Both the position numbers and the translations under genes were made by a program. The notes below the pieces were generated by a model. It searched no databases. It was not told where the DNA came from and saw only the letters and a list, made by a program, of their open reading frames with translations. Positions 36,057 through 43,928 of a stretch of 64,000 bases of DNA are shown here, in pieces (the first letter of the stretch is position 1; each line of letters begins with the position of its first letter). The DNA comes from Massilia sp. Mn16-1_5. GTDB taxonomy: Bacteria; Pseudomonadota; Gammaproteobacteria; Burkholderiales; Burkholderiaceae_D. The DNA lies in the NCBI RefSeq assembly GCF_004798585.1, contig NZ_PPXQ01000023.1:1-64000 (forward strand), read 5' to 3'.

Positions 36057-36269
36057 TTAGCCGCAGCAAGGACGCTCAATCTGAATGGGAGGGCATTTCA
36101 CCGTGCCATATGAGCAAAAGACACAACAGTCGCCAGGCTTCGGCCGCAACACGGCGGTGCAAGTTTCGCATTGATAGAAAAACTGGCATGCGTCAGTGGG
36201 CATGGTTTCTTGCTTGCTCCCTTCGCAGTGCGGGCAAGTCAGGACCGATTCAAGTATTGCGCCAGTCAT
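36057..36269 (-). CDS. Cys-rich GDCCVFCSYG protein of mer-type operons
   Basis: A 70-residue cytosolic protein, GGAAG before ATG 36269. It holds nine Cys residues in paired motifs (LTCPHCEG, FQCETC-like, GDCCVFCSYG, VKCPP, PCCG), suggesting a zinc-ribbon-like or metal-storing fold. Short proteins with the GDCCxxCSYG motif are widespread next to merT and merP; no function is established. Its start lies four bases past the merP stop, so it belongs to this operon. Confidence 0.75.
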   Translation of the reverse strand: MTGAILESVLTCPHCEGSKQETMPTDACQFFYQCETCTAVLRPKPGDCCVFCSYGTVKCPPIQIERPCCG

Positions 36270-36273
36270 CGCG

Positions 36274-36549
36274 TCACTTCCTGACAGTCGACGGAAAGCC
36301 TGCATCCGTCGTTGCTTTGGTTAACACCCACGCATTGGCTTTGTCGGTATCCATGTGCACGGTGGCCGTCTTGTGCTCGAAATCGACTTTCACGTCACTC
36401 ACACCGGGAACTTGCTCGAGCGCCTTCTTGACGGTGATCGGGCACGTGGCACAGGTCATGTTCTGCACGTTTAACGTGAGCTTTTCTGGCGTGCCGGCGA
36501 AGGCCGACCCAGCCAGCAGGAGAGCAGCAATCAATGTAGAACCACGCAT
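36274..36549 (-). CDS. merP: MerP periplasmic mercury-binding protein
   Basis: A 91-residue secreted HMA domain. A signal peptide (cleavage near AFAG) is followed by NMTCATCPITVKKAL, the two-Cys Hg(II) site. MerP takes up Hg(II) in the periplasm and passes it to MerT, encoded 12 bp upstream. The end of the protein (FPSTVRK) resembles that of the HMA protein at 55034. Confidence 0.93.
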   Translation of the reverse strand: MRGSTLIAALLLAGSAFAGTPEKLTLNVQNMTCATCPITVKKALEQVPGVSDVKVDFEHKTATVHMDTDKANAWVLTKATTDAGFPSTVRK

Positions 36550-36561
36550 CAGGTAATCCTT

Positions 36562-36906
36562 TCAATAAAAGATTGGGGCGTACAGAGGCATTGTCAGCAA
36601 TAGCATTACAGGAACAGCGACGAGCCAGAACATGATGCGCTGATTCCTGATGACACGGCCGGTGGCACAGTCTTCATCAGGAGCGCAAGCGCGTCGACGC
36701 AAGTACAAATTGTAGAAAGCAGCGCCCAGAAACAGCACTGTCAGCGCGGTGAAATAAGGGCTATAAGGTTCGAAGGCGATCAAGCGAGACGCCCAGCCGC
36801 CGCCGACACCCAGCAACAGGAGGAAGAGCGGACCGGCGCAACATGCCGAGGCGCCAAGCGCCGCCAACACTCCTGCGACGAGCGATCCCTTTGTTCCCAA
36901 TGCCAT
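36562..36906 (-). CDS. merT: MerT mercuric ion transporter
   Basis: A 114-residue inner-membrane protein with three helices; GGAG precedes ATG 36906. The first helix carries the vicinal Cys pair ASACCAGPLFL that accepts Hg(II) from MerP, and a cytosolic loop has a second pair of Cys (RACAPDEDCATG). It imports Hg(II) for reduction, but no merA is present in this window. It is the first gene after the mer operator. Confidence 0.93.
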   Translation of the reverse strand: MALGTKGSLVAGVLAALGASACCAGPLFLLLLGVGGGWASRLIAFEPYSPYFTALTVLFLGAAFYNLYLRRRACAPDEDCATGRVIRNQRIMFWLVAVPVMLLLTMPLYAPIFY

Positions 36907-36934
36907 GCCTGCTCCAATTCTGTTGTCCGAAACA

Positions 36935-36965
36935 GGATAAACTCCGTACACAACTACGGAGTCAA
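36935..36965 (-). promoter_or_regulatory. mer operator/promoter
   Basis: Leftward TTGACT (36965-36960), 19-bp spacer, TTATCC (36940-36935). The dyad TCCGTA...TACGGA (36943-36960) is the classic MerR operator. merR is transcribed to the right from the same gap. Confidence 0.88.
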
Positions 36966-36969
36966 GTGC

Positions 36970-37392
36970 ATGCCTGAGAAAATGACGATCAGCCGCCTGG
37001 CCGGTGCCGCGGGCGTGAATGTGGAGACGGTCCGGTTCTATCAGCGAAGTGGCTTGATTGAGGAGCCGGCGCGGCCGTGTAGTGGCTACCGTACCTACGG
37101 GGCAGAGGACGTACGCCGGATTCGATTCATCAAGCGGGCACAGCTTCTTGGCTTTACGCTCGATGAAGTTGCGAACTTGCTCAAGCTGGAGGGGGCACAG
37201 ACCTGTGTCGAAACGCGCGGCCTGGCGGTCAAAAAGCTTGCCATGGTAGAGGAAAAATTGAGCGATCTACTTGCGATGAAAACAGCGCTCGCTTCAATGG
37301 TGGCTCGCTGCGACAGCGAGCATTCCGGCGCACGCTGTCCGATAATCCAGGCACTGATCGATGACGCATCTGTCCTGCATTTTCAGCAATGA
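36970..37392 (+). CDS. merR: MerR mercury(II)-responsive regulator
   Basis: A 140-residue activator-repressor. A helix-turn-helix (TISRLAGAAGVNVETVRFYQRSGLI) precedes a dimer helix, and Cys79, Cys114 and Cys123 match the three Hg(II) ligands of MerR (82, 117 and 126 in Tn501). ATG 36970 or ATG 36982 could start it. It is divergent from merT and overlaps the operator edge, allowing autoregulation. Confidence 0.93.
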   Translation: MPEKMTISRLAGAAGVNVETVRFYQRSGLIEEPARPCSGYRTYGAEDVRRIRFIKRAQLLGFTLDEVANLLKLEGAQTCVETRGLAVKKLAMVEEKLSDLLAMKTALASMVARCDSEHSGARCPIIQALIDDASVLHFQQ

Positions 37393-37445
37393 TCGGACAC
37401 TGGCACGCCCTTTATTCCATCGCTGAATCGACGTAGCGCGGTTTG

Positions 37446-37562
37446 CTATTTGGGCGGCGAGTAGTTTTCTCGTACGTGAGCTCGTTCGACCAGTTCAATC
37501 AGGATATGGATGAACTTGATATGCAGTTCCTGCACCGGGTTCGCATACCGTCCTGCGCTCAT
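37446..37562 (-). pseudogene. 3-prime remnant of gmhA
   Basis: Minus-strand codons read SAGRYANPVQELHIKFIHILI then ELVER and a stop near YSPPK, matching the end of the intact gmhA at 43929 (SAGRYADRVQELHIKVIHIL). Only about 38 codons survive. It abuts a czcB remnant, so this is the join point of a large deletion. Confidence 0.75.
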
Positions 37563-37599
37563 AGGTAAACCTCTCCGAGACCGGTTTGCTGCTCCGAGA

Positions 37600-37960
37600 C
37601 TCTGTGATCCCACAGTTTCTTCTCGCGCTTGCACGTCGCGCGCGCCAGGCCAAGGCGCTTGCCTGCGGCGAGCGCGGTGCTGCGCAACTCGGCAAAGCAA
37701 TGTCGATGCTCACCACCGAGATGCCACGACGATTTCGGCGCCCCGCACTTGCTGCATTGTCATCTCGACCAGGCCTGGGGCTTAGTCGGCATTCCTTCCA
37801 CTTTGCCCGGTGTCTTGACGGCCGTTTCCTCAGCGTCTTCCGACTCTCCCAGTCCAGCAGGAGCGTCCTTCTTCCGGAAGCCGAAGGCGAGCCCAAGGAC
37901 AACCGATGGGAGCAGTGCCTGGTACCTGCGTACCATAACGGTCGACCGGGTTGTCGCTTT
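37600..37960 (-). pseudogene. Remnant of a czcB-like adaptor gene
   Basis: Minus-strand segments match the intact czcB at 49652-50938. About 37960-37745 encodes ALLPSVVLGLAFGFRKKDAP and a Glu/Ala-rich linker, like the CzcB anchor. About 37705-37608 aligns without gaps with czcB bases 50455-50360 (hairpin region). The part between is deleted and the frame is broken. The intact ATPase gene at 38043 begins just beyond it. Confidence 0.6.
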
Positions 37961-38042
37961 TCAATTCCGCCTCGGTGCGTTGGCATACGGACGATATCCA
38001 GTATCGGCATTATTCTGGAATTTCCCAGGAACGAGAGGTCAT

Positions 38043-40724
38043 ATGGAACAATCGGAACGAGTGCGGCTTGAATTGCCGTTGATCCTGCCCGAAGTGGATG
38101 ATGCGCACGATCCTTGCATCGACCGGCTCATCGGCCTGCTGACAGGCCGTCCGGGAGTGGAACGTGTTCATATAAAGAAACAAGAGGGATCGCCGCCCCT
38201 GCTGTGCCTGCACTATGACCCGTCCCTCATCACAGTGGCGCGGCTGCGTGAACTAGTCAGTGCTGTCGGTGCGCAGCTTACCGAAAAGTTCGCCCACTAC
38301 GTCGGCTGCGCGCCTGCGCCGCTCCACTCGCGCAGCGCGCGGCTCTTTTCGCAGCGTTTGCGGCAGGTCCCAGGCGTGCTGGAGGCCGAGGTATCTGCCT
38401 CCGGCAGGATTCGTATCGAATACGAGCGCGCCACCGTGGCGCGAACGCGGCTGGAAGAGCTGGTCGGCGCCCTTGGTACGGAACTGACCGACACGGGCGC
38501 GGAAATGGAACACGATCACGATCACGGCCGCGGATCCAAAAGCGGGGTCGAGCATATAGGCGATCGAGAGCACGATCACGGTCACGCCGGTCACGACCAC
38601 GCGCATGGGCAAAAGGGTGCGCATGCGGGGCACAAACATGCGCACGATGACAAGGGCGGTCACGCAGGACACACGCATGCGCATGGCGGCGTGTTCGGCG
38701 AACATACCGAACTCATTTTTGCCCTCATCGCCGGCGTCTGCGTGCTAGCTGGCTGGCTGCTCGATCGCGCCGATGCCGGTCCGGACTGGCTGCCGCAGGC
38801 TTTGTATGTTGGCGCCTACTTCTTTGGAGGCTACTTTACCGTCAAGGAAGCGCTCGAGAACCTGCTCGCGCGTCGCTTCGAAATCGATACGCTGATGCTG
38901 GTCGCCGCCGCCGGCGCGGCCGCATTGGGAAACTGGGCGGAAGGTGGGTTATTGCTGTTCCTCTTCAGCCTCGGCCACTCGCTGGAACATTTTGCAATGG
39001 GGCGCGCGCGGCAAGCAATCGAAGCGCTGGCCAAGCTGGCTCCAGAAACGGCAGTGCGCAAGCGCGGCGAAGCGTTGGAAGAGGTTCCGGTGGCTTCCCT
39101 CGTGCCAGGCGACATCGTGCTGGTCAAGCCGAATGAACGCTTGCCCGCCGACGGCGTGGTCGTCAAAGGCACATCCAGCGTCAACCAGGCGCCGGTGACA
39201 GGCGAGAGCATCCCGGTCGACAAGTCGCCGGTCCAGGATGGCGCTGGCGCGATTACCGCGTTCGACCGGGTCGATGCAGCCAACCGCGTATTCGCCGGCA
39301 CCATCAACGGCGCCGGCGCGATGGAAGTGATGGTGGCACGCCTTGCTTCGCAGTCGACGATGGCCCGCGTTGTGCAGATGGTGGCGGAAGCCGAGGCGCA
39401 GCGTTCGCCTACCCAGCAGTTCACCGACAAGTTCGAACGTGTGTTCGTCCCGGTCATCCTTGTGCTTGTGGCACTGCTCATGCTCGCCTTCCTGGTGATC
39501 GACGAGGCGTTCTCGGCCAGCTTCTACCGCGCGATGGCGGTGCTGGTAGCCGCGAGCCCATGTGCACTGGCGATCTCGGTACCCAGTGCCGTGCTGTCGG
39601 GCGTGGCACGGGCCGGGCGCAGCGGCGTGCTGGTAAAAGGGGGCGGCCCGCTGGAAAACCTCGGCAGCCTCAATTCGATTGCCTTCGACAAGACCGGCAC
39701 CTTGACCGAAGGGCGGCCGAAGCTGACGGACGTAATCGTAGCGAGCGGTGTAACCGAGGACGAATTGCTGGCCTTGGTCGTGGCGGTCGAGTCGCACAGC
39801 GACCACCCGCTGGCATCGGCGCTCGTCAAGGGCGGGCGTGACCGGCTCAAATCCGACACTGTTGCGGCCCGTGCCGACGATGTGCGTGGCCTCACCGGCC
39901 GCGGTGTCCAGGCAACGGTCGATGGCGAGACTGTCTATATTGCGAAGCCGGTACTGTTCAGCGAGTTGGACGGCATGCTACTGCCACCCGAATTAGCCGC
40001 TGCCAACGAGAAGCTAGTGCAGTCGGGGCGCACCACGATGATCGTCAGGAAGGGCTCGCGCTTCCTGGGGGTCATCGGCGTCATGGACACGCCGCGTGCG
40101 GCGGCGCCTGGCGTGATGGCGCAGTTGCGGGAGCTTGGCATCGAACGCCTGGTGATGATCTCGGGCGACAATCAGCAGGTGGCGGATGCCGTCGCCCGCA
40201 CGGTGGGACTGACCGAAGCCCGGGGCGACCTGATGCCGGAACAGAAAGTCGAGGCAATCAAGGCTTTGCGCGAGCGCCACGGCAAGGTCGCAATGGTCGG
40301 CGACGGCGTCAACGATGCGCCGGCGATGGCGAACGCGACCGTCGGCATTGCCATGGGCGCGGCCGGCTCCGACGTCGCACTCGAGGCCGCCGATGTTGCT
40401 TTGATGAGCGACGATCTCAGTCAGCTTCCGTTCGCGGTCGGCCTGTCGCGTCGCACCAGGCGCGTGATCAAGCAGAATTTGTGGGTAAGCCTGGGCGTGG
40501 TCGCCGTCCTGATTCCGGCGACGATCTTCGGCCTGAATATCGGCACTGCCGTCCTGTTCCATGAAGGCTCTACTATTCTGGTGGTGATTAATGCCTTACG
40601 CCTGCTCGCCTACCCGGACGTGGTGAGTCAAACCGTCGACACAACCGTAGCGGCAGGTTTGGACGAGAGCCCAGTTCAATCCAAGGATCTCCGTCACACC
40701 GGTTCGAAGGAGGCATCATTGTGA
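38043..40724 (+). CDS. czcP: CzcP-like P1B-4 ATPase (SPC motif) with His-rich insert
   Basis: An 893-residue pump. ATG 38043 is chosen because GAGAGG precedes it and the longer frame runs through the czcB remnant. Two degenerate HMA-like folds without Cys (about 5-150) are followed by a His/Asp-rich stretch (about 160-220, units such as GHDHAHG). TM6 has SPC (505-507), the mark of Zn/Co/Fe-type P1B-4 pumps; DKTGTLTEG, SDHP, GDGVNDAP and a final HEGSTILVV agree. CzcP of Cupriavidus is the nearest named member. The GTGA overlap couples it to a ZIP transporter. Confidence 0.85.
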   Translation: MEQSERVRLELPLILPEVDDAHDPCIDRLIGLLTGRPGVERVHIKKQEGSPPLLCLHYDPSLITVARLRELVSAVGAQLTEKFAHYVGCAPAPLHSRSARLFSQRLRQVPGVLEAEVSASGRIRIEYERATVARTRLEELVGALGTELTDTGAEMEHDHDHGRGSKSGVEHIGDREHDHGHAGHDHAHGQKGAHAGHKHAHDDKGGHAGHTHAHGGVFGEHTELIFALIAGVCVLAGWLLDRADAGPDWLPQALYVGAYFFGGYFTVKEALENLLARRFEIDTLMLVAAAGAAALGNWAEGGLLLFLFSLGHSLEHFAMGRARQAIEALAKLAPETAVRKRGEALEEVPVASLVPGDIVLVKPNERLPADGVVVKGTSSVNQAPVTGESIPVDKSPVQDGAGAITAFDRVDAANRVFAGTINGAGAMEVMVARLASQSTMARVVQMVAEAEAQRSPTQQFTDKFERVFVPVILVLVALLMLAFLVIDEAFSASFYRAMAVLVAASPCALAISVPSAVLSGVARAGRSGVLVKGGGPLENLGSLNSIAFDKTGTLTEGRPKLTDVIVASGVTEDELLALVVAVESHSDHPLASALVKGGRDRLKSDTVAARADDVRGLTGRGVQATVDGETVYIAKPVLFSELDGMLLPPELAAANEKLVQSGRTTMIVRKGSRFLGVIGVMDTPRAAAPGVMAQLRELGIERLVMISGDNQQVADAVARTVGLTEARGDLMPEQKVEAIKALRERHGKVAMVGDGVNDAPAMANATVGIAMGAAGSDVALEAADVALMSDDLSQLPFAVGLSRRTRRVIKQNLWVSLGVVAVLIPATIFGLNIGTAVLFHEGSTILVVINALRLLAYPDVVSQTVDTTVAAGLDESPVQSKDLRHTGSKEASL

Positions 40725-41440
40725 CAGCCACCTTGTCGAAAGTGATGATGTATGCGGCGCTCCCTGCCGTCGCCACCCTGGCCGGCGCCATGCTCGCGCT
40801 CATCAAGCAACCCGGCGCCGGCTTGCGCAGCGCGGTTCAACATTTTGCCGCGGGTACGGTCTTCAGCGTCCTGGCTGTCGAGTTGTTGCCGGACCTGATG
40901 CATCGGCGCCTCCCTTGGCCCACCTTGATCGGATTCTCGTTTGGCGTTGCCTTCATGCTTGGGTTGAAATGGTGGAGCGAGAGAGGCGGGGGCGACGAGG
41001 AGGGGCGCGATCCGCGCGCGCTGCTCACCGCGCTGGGCGTCGACGTTGTCCTCGACGGCGCATTGATCGGGCTGTCGTTCGCGGCGGGCGAGAAGCAAGG
41101 CCTGCTGTTGACGATTGGCCTGGTGCTGGAGACGTTCTTTCTCGGCGCCTCATGCGCCACTTCATTGCGTACTGCCGGCCAGACATCGATCAGGATAGGC
41201 GTTACTGCCGGGATCCTCGGTATCGGGCTGCTGGCAGGGGCCGGGGCCGGCGCAGCCATACTCAACAGCGTGACCCCGGTGTTTATCGACGCTTTACTGG
41301 CGTTCGGCGTGGCCGCATTGCTTTATTTGGTCACCGAGGAGTTATTGGTGGAAGCTCACGAAGGCAAGGAAACACCGGGCCAGACGGCAATGTTCTTCCT
41401 CGGGTTCATCCTGCTCTTTATGATCGATATGTTTATATGA
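40721..41440 (+). CDS. ZIP-family metal transporter
   Basis: A 239-residue membrane protein starting at GTG 40721, which overlaps the ATPase stop. About seven to eight helices. The TM2 start HFAAGTVFSVLAVELLPDL, the TM4 metal site VDVVLDGALIGLSF and the TM5 Glu (GLVLETFFLG) fit the ZIP family, though the usual His of TM4 is absent. ZIP proteins import Zn or other divalent cations. A direct translational link between a putative exporter and an importer is unusual; it could instead work outward here. Confidence 0.75.
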   Translation: MTATLSKVMMYAALPAVATLAGAMLALIKQPGAGLRSAVQHFAAGTVFSVLAVELLPDLMHRRLPWPTLIGFSFGVAFMLGLKWWSERGGGDEEGRDPRALLTALGVDVVLDGALIGLSFAAGEKQGLLLTIGLVLETFFLGASCATSLRTAGQTSIRIGVTAGILGIGLLAGAGAGAAILNSVTPVFIDALLAFGVAALLYLVTEELLVEAHEGKETPGQTAMFFLGFILLFMIDMFI

Positions 41441-41542
41441 GCTAAAGGCGAGAGCCAAATAAAGCAATTGTCCTGCCGCGCGGTGCCTTCGAATCGCCGG
41501 CGTGAGCATCTGTGAAGTGTTGTCGCATCAAGGAAAAAAACG

Positions 41543-42385
41543 ATGATCAAAATTGCTGAGAGTGTGAAGATTGGAAACGATGCTCCGTTAGTGGTGTTTG
41601 GGGGGATTAATGTACTCGAATCCCTGGAATTAGCGCTCCGTACCTGCGAAGAATTCGTCCGGGTGACCGACAAGTTGGGTATTCCCTACGTGTTCAAGGC
41701 CAGCTTCGACAAAGCGAACCGATCGTCGATACATTCGTTCCGTGGCCCTGGACTCGAGGCCGGTATGCGTATGTTGGAGAAAGTCAAAACGACTTTTGGC
41801 GTCCCGCTTCTCACGGATATTCACGAACCGGCGCAGGCTGCCGTCGTCGCAGAAACCGTCGACGTGCTGCAGTTGCCTGCGTTTCTAGCGAGGCAGACCG
41901 ACATCGTTATTGCGCTGGCAAAAACGGGGCGGGTTATCAATATCAAGAAGCCTCAGTTTCTCAGTCCAGCCCAGACGGCCCATATTGTCGAAAAATTCAA
42001 GGAGGCTGGCAACGATCAGGTCATGTTGTGCGACCGCGGCACCTGCTTCGGATACGACAACCTCGTCGTTGACATGCTGGGTTTCGGCGTCATGAAGAAG
42101 GCCTGCCCCGGCATACCACTTGTTTTCGACGTAACCCATGCACTGCAGCAGCGTGACCCGATGAGTTCGACTTCTGGGGGGAGGCGTGGGCAAATCGTGG
42201 AGTTAGCCCGTGCTGGTGTCGCTGTGAGCTTGGGCGGGATTTTCCTGGAAGCCCACCCGGATCCGGATTCGGCAAAATGCGACGGGCCTAGCGCCTTGCC
42301 CCTCGACGTCCTCGAAGCATTTCTTTTGCAACTGAAGGCGATGGACGACCTGATAAAGTCTCTGCAACCAATTGAAATCGCGTAG
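41543..42385 (+). CDS. kdsA: KdsA, 3-deoxy-8-phosphooctulonate synthase
   Basis: A 280-residue cytosolic enzyme; AAGGA precedes ATG 41543. It condenses phosphoenolpyruvate with arabinose 5-phosphate in Kdo synthesis for the LPS core. Visible family blocks are FKASFDKANRSS (PEP/substrate site), DIHEP, LPAFLARQTD, IKKPQF, CDRGTCFGYDNLVVDM and DVTHALQ. The full length suggests an active enzyme. A housekeeping copy would be expected elsewhere, so this is probably an accessory paralogue. It lies about 100 bp after the ZIP gene. Confidence 0.93.
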   Translation: MIKIAESVKIGNDAPLVVFGGINVLESLELALRTCEEFVRVTDKLGIPYVFKASFDKANRSSIHSFRGPGLEAGMRMLEKVKTTFGVPLLTDIHEPAQAAVVAETVDVLQLPAFLARQTDIVIALAKTGRVINIKKPQFLSPAQTAHIVEKFKEAGNDQVMLCDRGTCFGYDNLVVDMLGFGVMKKACPGIPLVFDVTHALQQRDPMSSTSGGRRGQIVELARAGVAVSLGGIFLEAHPDPDSAKCDGPSALPLDVLEAFLLQLKAMDDLIKSLQPIEIA

Positions 42386-42430
42386 ATCGATAGTGGGACT
42401 TTCATTTGAGTCGAATTTTTGGAGAATTTG

Positions 42431-42673
42431 ATGGCAACAAAAAAACGTGCGCAAGTCCCCGCTCCGTCGCCAGACGATCCCAAGCGTCCTGAGAGCGAAA
42501 CCGACGTCGAGACGACGCGCGGAATGAACGTCGATGCCGATGTTGAGCGCGTCGATAGCGATGCATCTCCCGTGATCGACAGCGTCGAAGATTCCGAGGA
42601 CTCGGCGAACCGCGTCGATATCGAAAGCGGGGGCGAAACGGATGCGGGCGATGTTGAGCAGGGGCCGGCGTGA
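42431..42673 (+). CDS. Small acidic protein of unknown function
   Basis: An 80-residue protein; GGAG lies before ATG 42431. It has a short basic start (ATKKRAQ) and a long Asp/Glu/Val/Ser-rich chain with no predicted globular core. No signal peptide or Cys. Such a chain could be disordered or bind cations weakly. It follows kdsA by 45 bp on the same strand. Could be a real gene because of the ribosome site and clean spacing. Confidence 0.5.
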   Translation: MATKKRAQVPAPSPDDPKRPESETDVETTRGMNVDADVERVDSDASPVIDSVEDSEDSANRVDIESGGETDAGDVEQGPA

Positions 42674-42886
42674 TCGGAAGGGTGTGCAGGTCCTTGCCGG
42701 ATCAAAAACGTCACTGACTGCGCGGACAGGGGCCGCGGCGGGCATCTCGAACCGGCGACGAAGACCAGTACCATCGCCTTCTGCCCGTCGCGAAGGTAAG
42801 ATCGGGCGACGACTCAGCTGCAATGTAGTGAACGCCCTGCCTTCAATTCGGAATAAAATCGAGCAAACTGTTCATTGGCGCGCAAG

Positions 42887-43165
42887 ATGATTCGCCTGTA
42901 TTTGCTATATTTCTTTACCTTCTTCGCAGAGATGGTCGGAGGAGTCATCCCCATTTTCTGGCTGCATCACCGCGTTGCAACAATCTTCCTCCTTCCTGCG
43001 GCCATCGCCGGATCGATATTCTTTTACCTGCTCCACCGGCATCAAGCACCCCGCCAAAAGATATATACCGTTTACGCGGCTTTCTATCTAGCGGCAGTCA
43101 TGTTGTACTTTCTCTTCGGCGAACAAATTTCACACCCCCGGATTTTTACCGGTCGTGATGCCTAG
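42887..43165 (+). CDS. Divergent YnfA-like small membrane protein
   Basis: A 92-residue protein from ATG 42887 with four hydrophobic helices. Key positions follow the YnfA pattern of the protein at 52853: FFAEMVGGVIPIFWL, LLPAAIAGSIFFYLL, and YAAFYLAAVMLYF, but the C-terminal part is shortened. YnfA belongs to the small multidrug-resistance fold. The function here is unknown. A hairpin terminator follows at 43217. Confidence 0.55.
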   Translation: MIRLYLLYFFTFFAEMVGGVIPIFWLHHRVATIFLLPAAIAGSIFFYLLHRHQAPRQKIYTVYAAFYLAAVMLYFLFGEQISHPRIFTGRDA

Positions 43166-43216
43166 GATATGCGGCTGCCGCGCTGGTTCCACCCTGCTAA
43201 ATACGCCTGAACCCGG

Positions 43217-43237
43217 CCGGTTCGCAGACCGGTTTTT
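43217..43237 (+). terminator. Rho-independent terminator
   Basis: Stem CCGGT / ACCGG with a six-base loop followed by TTTTT, about 50 bp after the YnfA-like gene. Confidence 0.6.
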
Positions 43238-43422
43238 AGGTAGCAGACCGCCTGAACGGAGCGTTGCAGCTCTGATACCCGAAAAGCGGCAGGTCGAGGA
43301 TTCGCAACAGTAAGGTCTACGAAGAGGCAACTTGCAATTCCGCGCGTAATTATTACGTGTAGGTCTACCCTTGTGAATGCGTGAGAATCATTTCTTTTTT
43401 TGAACCCGCTAAGGAGGACCAT

Positions 43423-43776
43423 ATGCAAACTACAACGAGTCACGAGAACAACCTGCAGGCCTGTATCGAGGCATGTGAAGAAGCCATCCATGCCGCCCAA
43501 GCATGTGCTGCGGCCGACATTCGCGAGGGTGGCGGGGCCAATTGTGCATTGATCAATCTCGATTGCGCCGATATTTGCAGCGCAACCATGAATGCGTTAG
43601 CTCGCGGATCGGAGCATCACGGCGACTTTTGTACGCTCTGTGCGCATATTTGCAGGGCCTGCGCAGCGGCATGTGCACCGCATGCTGACAGGCATGCACA
43701 TTGCGCCGCATGTAAAGCAGCGTGCGAAGCCTGTGCAGCTGCATGCGACAAACATGCCCGTGAGCGTGATATGTAA
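43423..43776 (+). CDS. Cytosolic four-helix-bundle copper storage protein (Csp3/DUF326)
   Basis: A 117-residue protein with an ideal ribosome site (AAGGAGG) before ATG 43423. Sixteen Cys residues occur at three- and four-residue spacing (CIEACEE, CTLCAHICRACAAAC, CAACKAACEACAAAC) on helices that would line the bundle. No signal peptide is present, so it is of the cytosolic Csp3 kind, which stores many Cu(I) ions. His residues between helices may gate entry. Confidence 0.9.
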   Translation: MQTTTSHENNLQACIEACEEAIHAAQACAAADIREGGGANCALINLDCADICSATMNALARGSEHHGDFCTLCAHICRACAAACAPHADRHAHCAACKAACEACAAACDKHARERDM

Positions 43777-43928
43777 GAAGCCAGGCGCTATCCACCGTTG
43801 AGCCGGTGCATACCCAGAAGCCCACACCAGCCCGGTCGATGCCTATCGGACGAAACCGATAGTGGTCGCCCGGGTTTCCAGGACATGTATCCACAACGCC
43901 TGGCTAACGCCGCGACATCGATTCCGGC

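Noticed and set aside
37629..38042. N-terminal extension of the SPC ATPase
   Set aside because: The extension runs through the antisense of a czcB remnant and has no ribosome site; ATG 38043 has GAGAGG upstream.
38560..38700. Tandem DNA repeat in the ATPase gene
   Set aside because: The repeats come from coding His/Gly/Asp-rich units and vary in sequence; treated as part of the protein.
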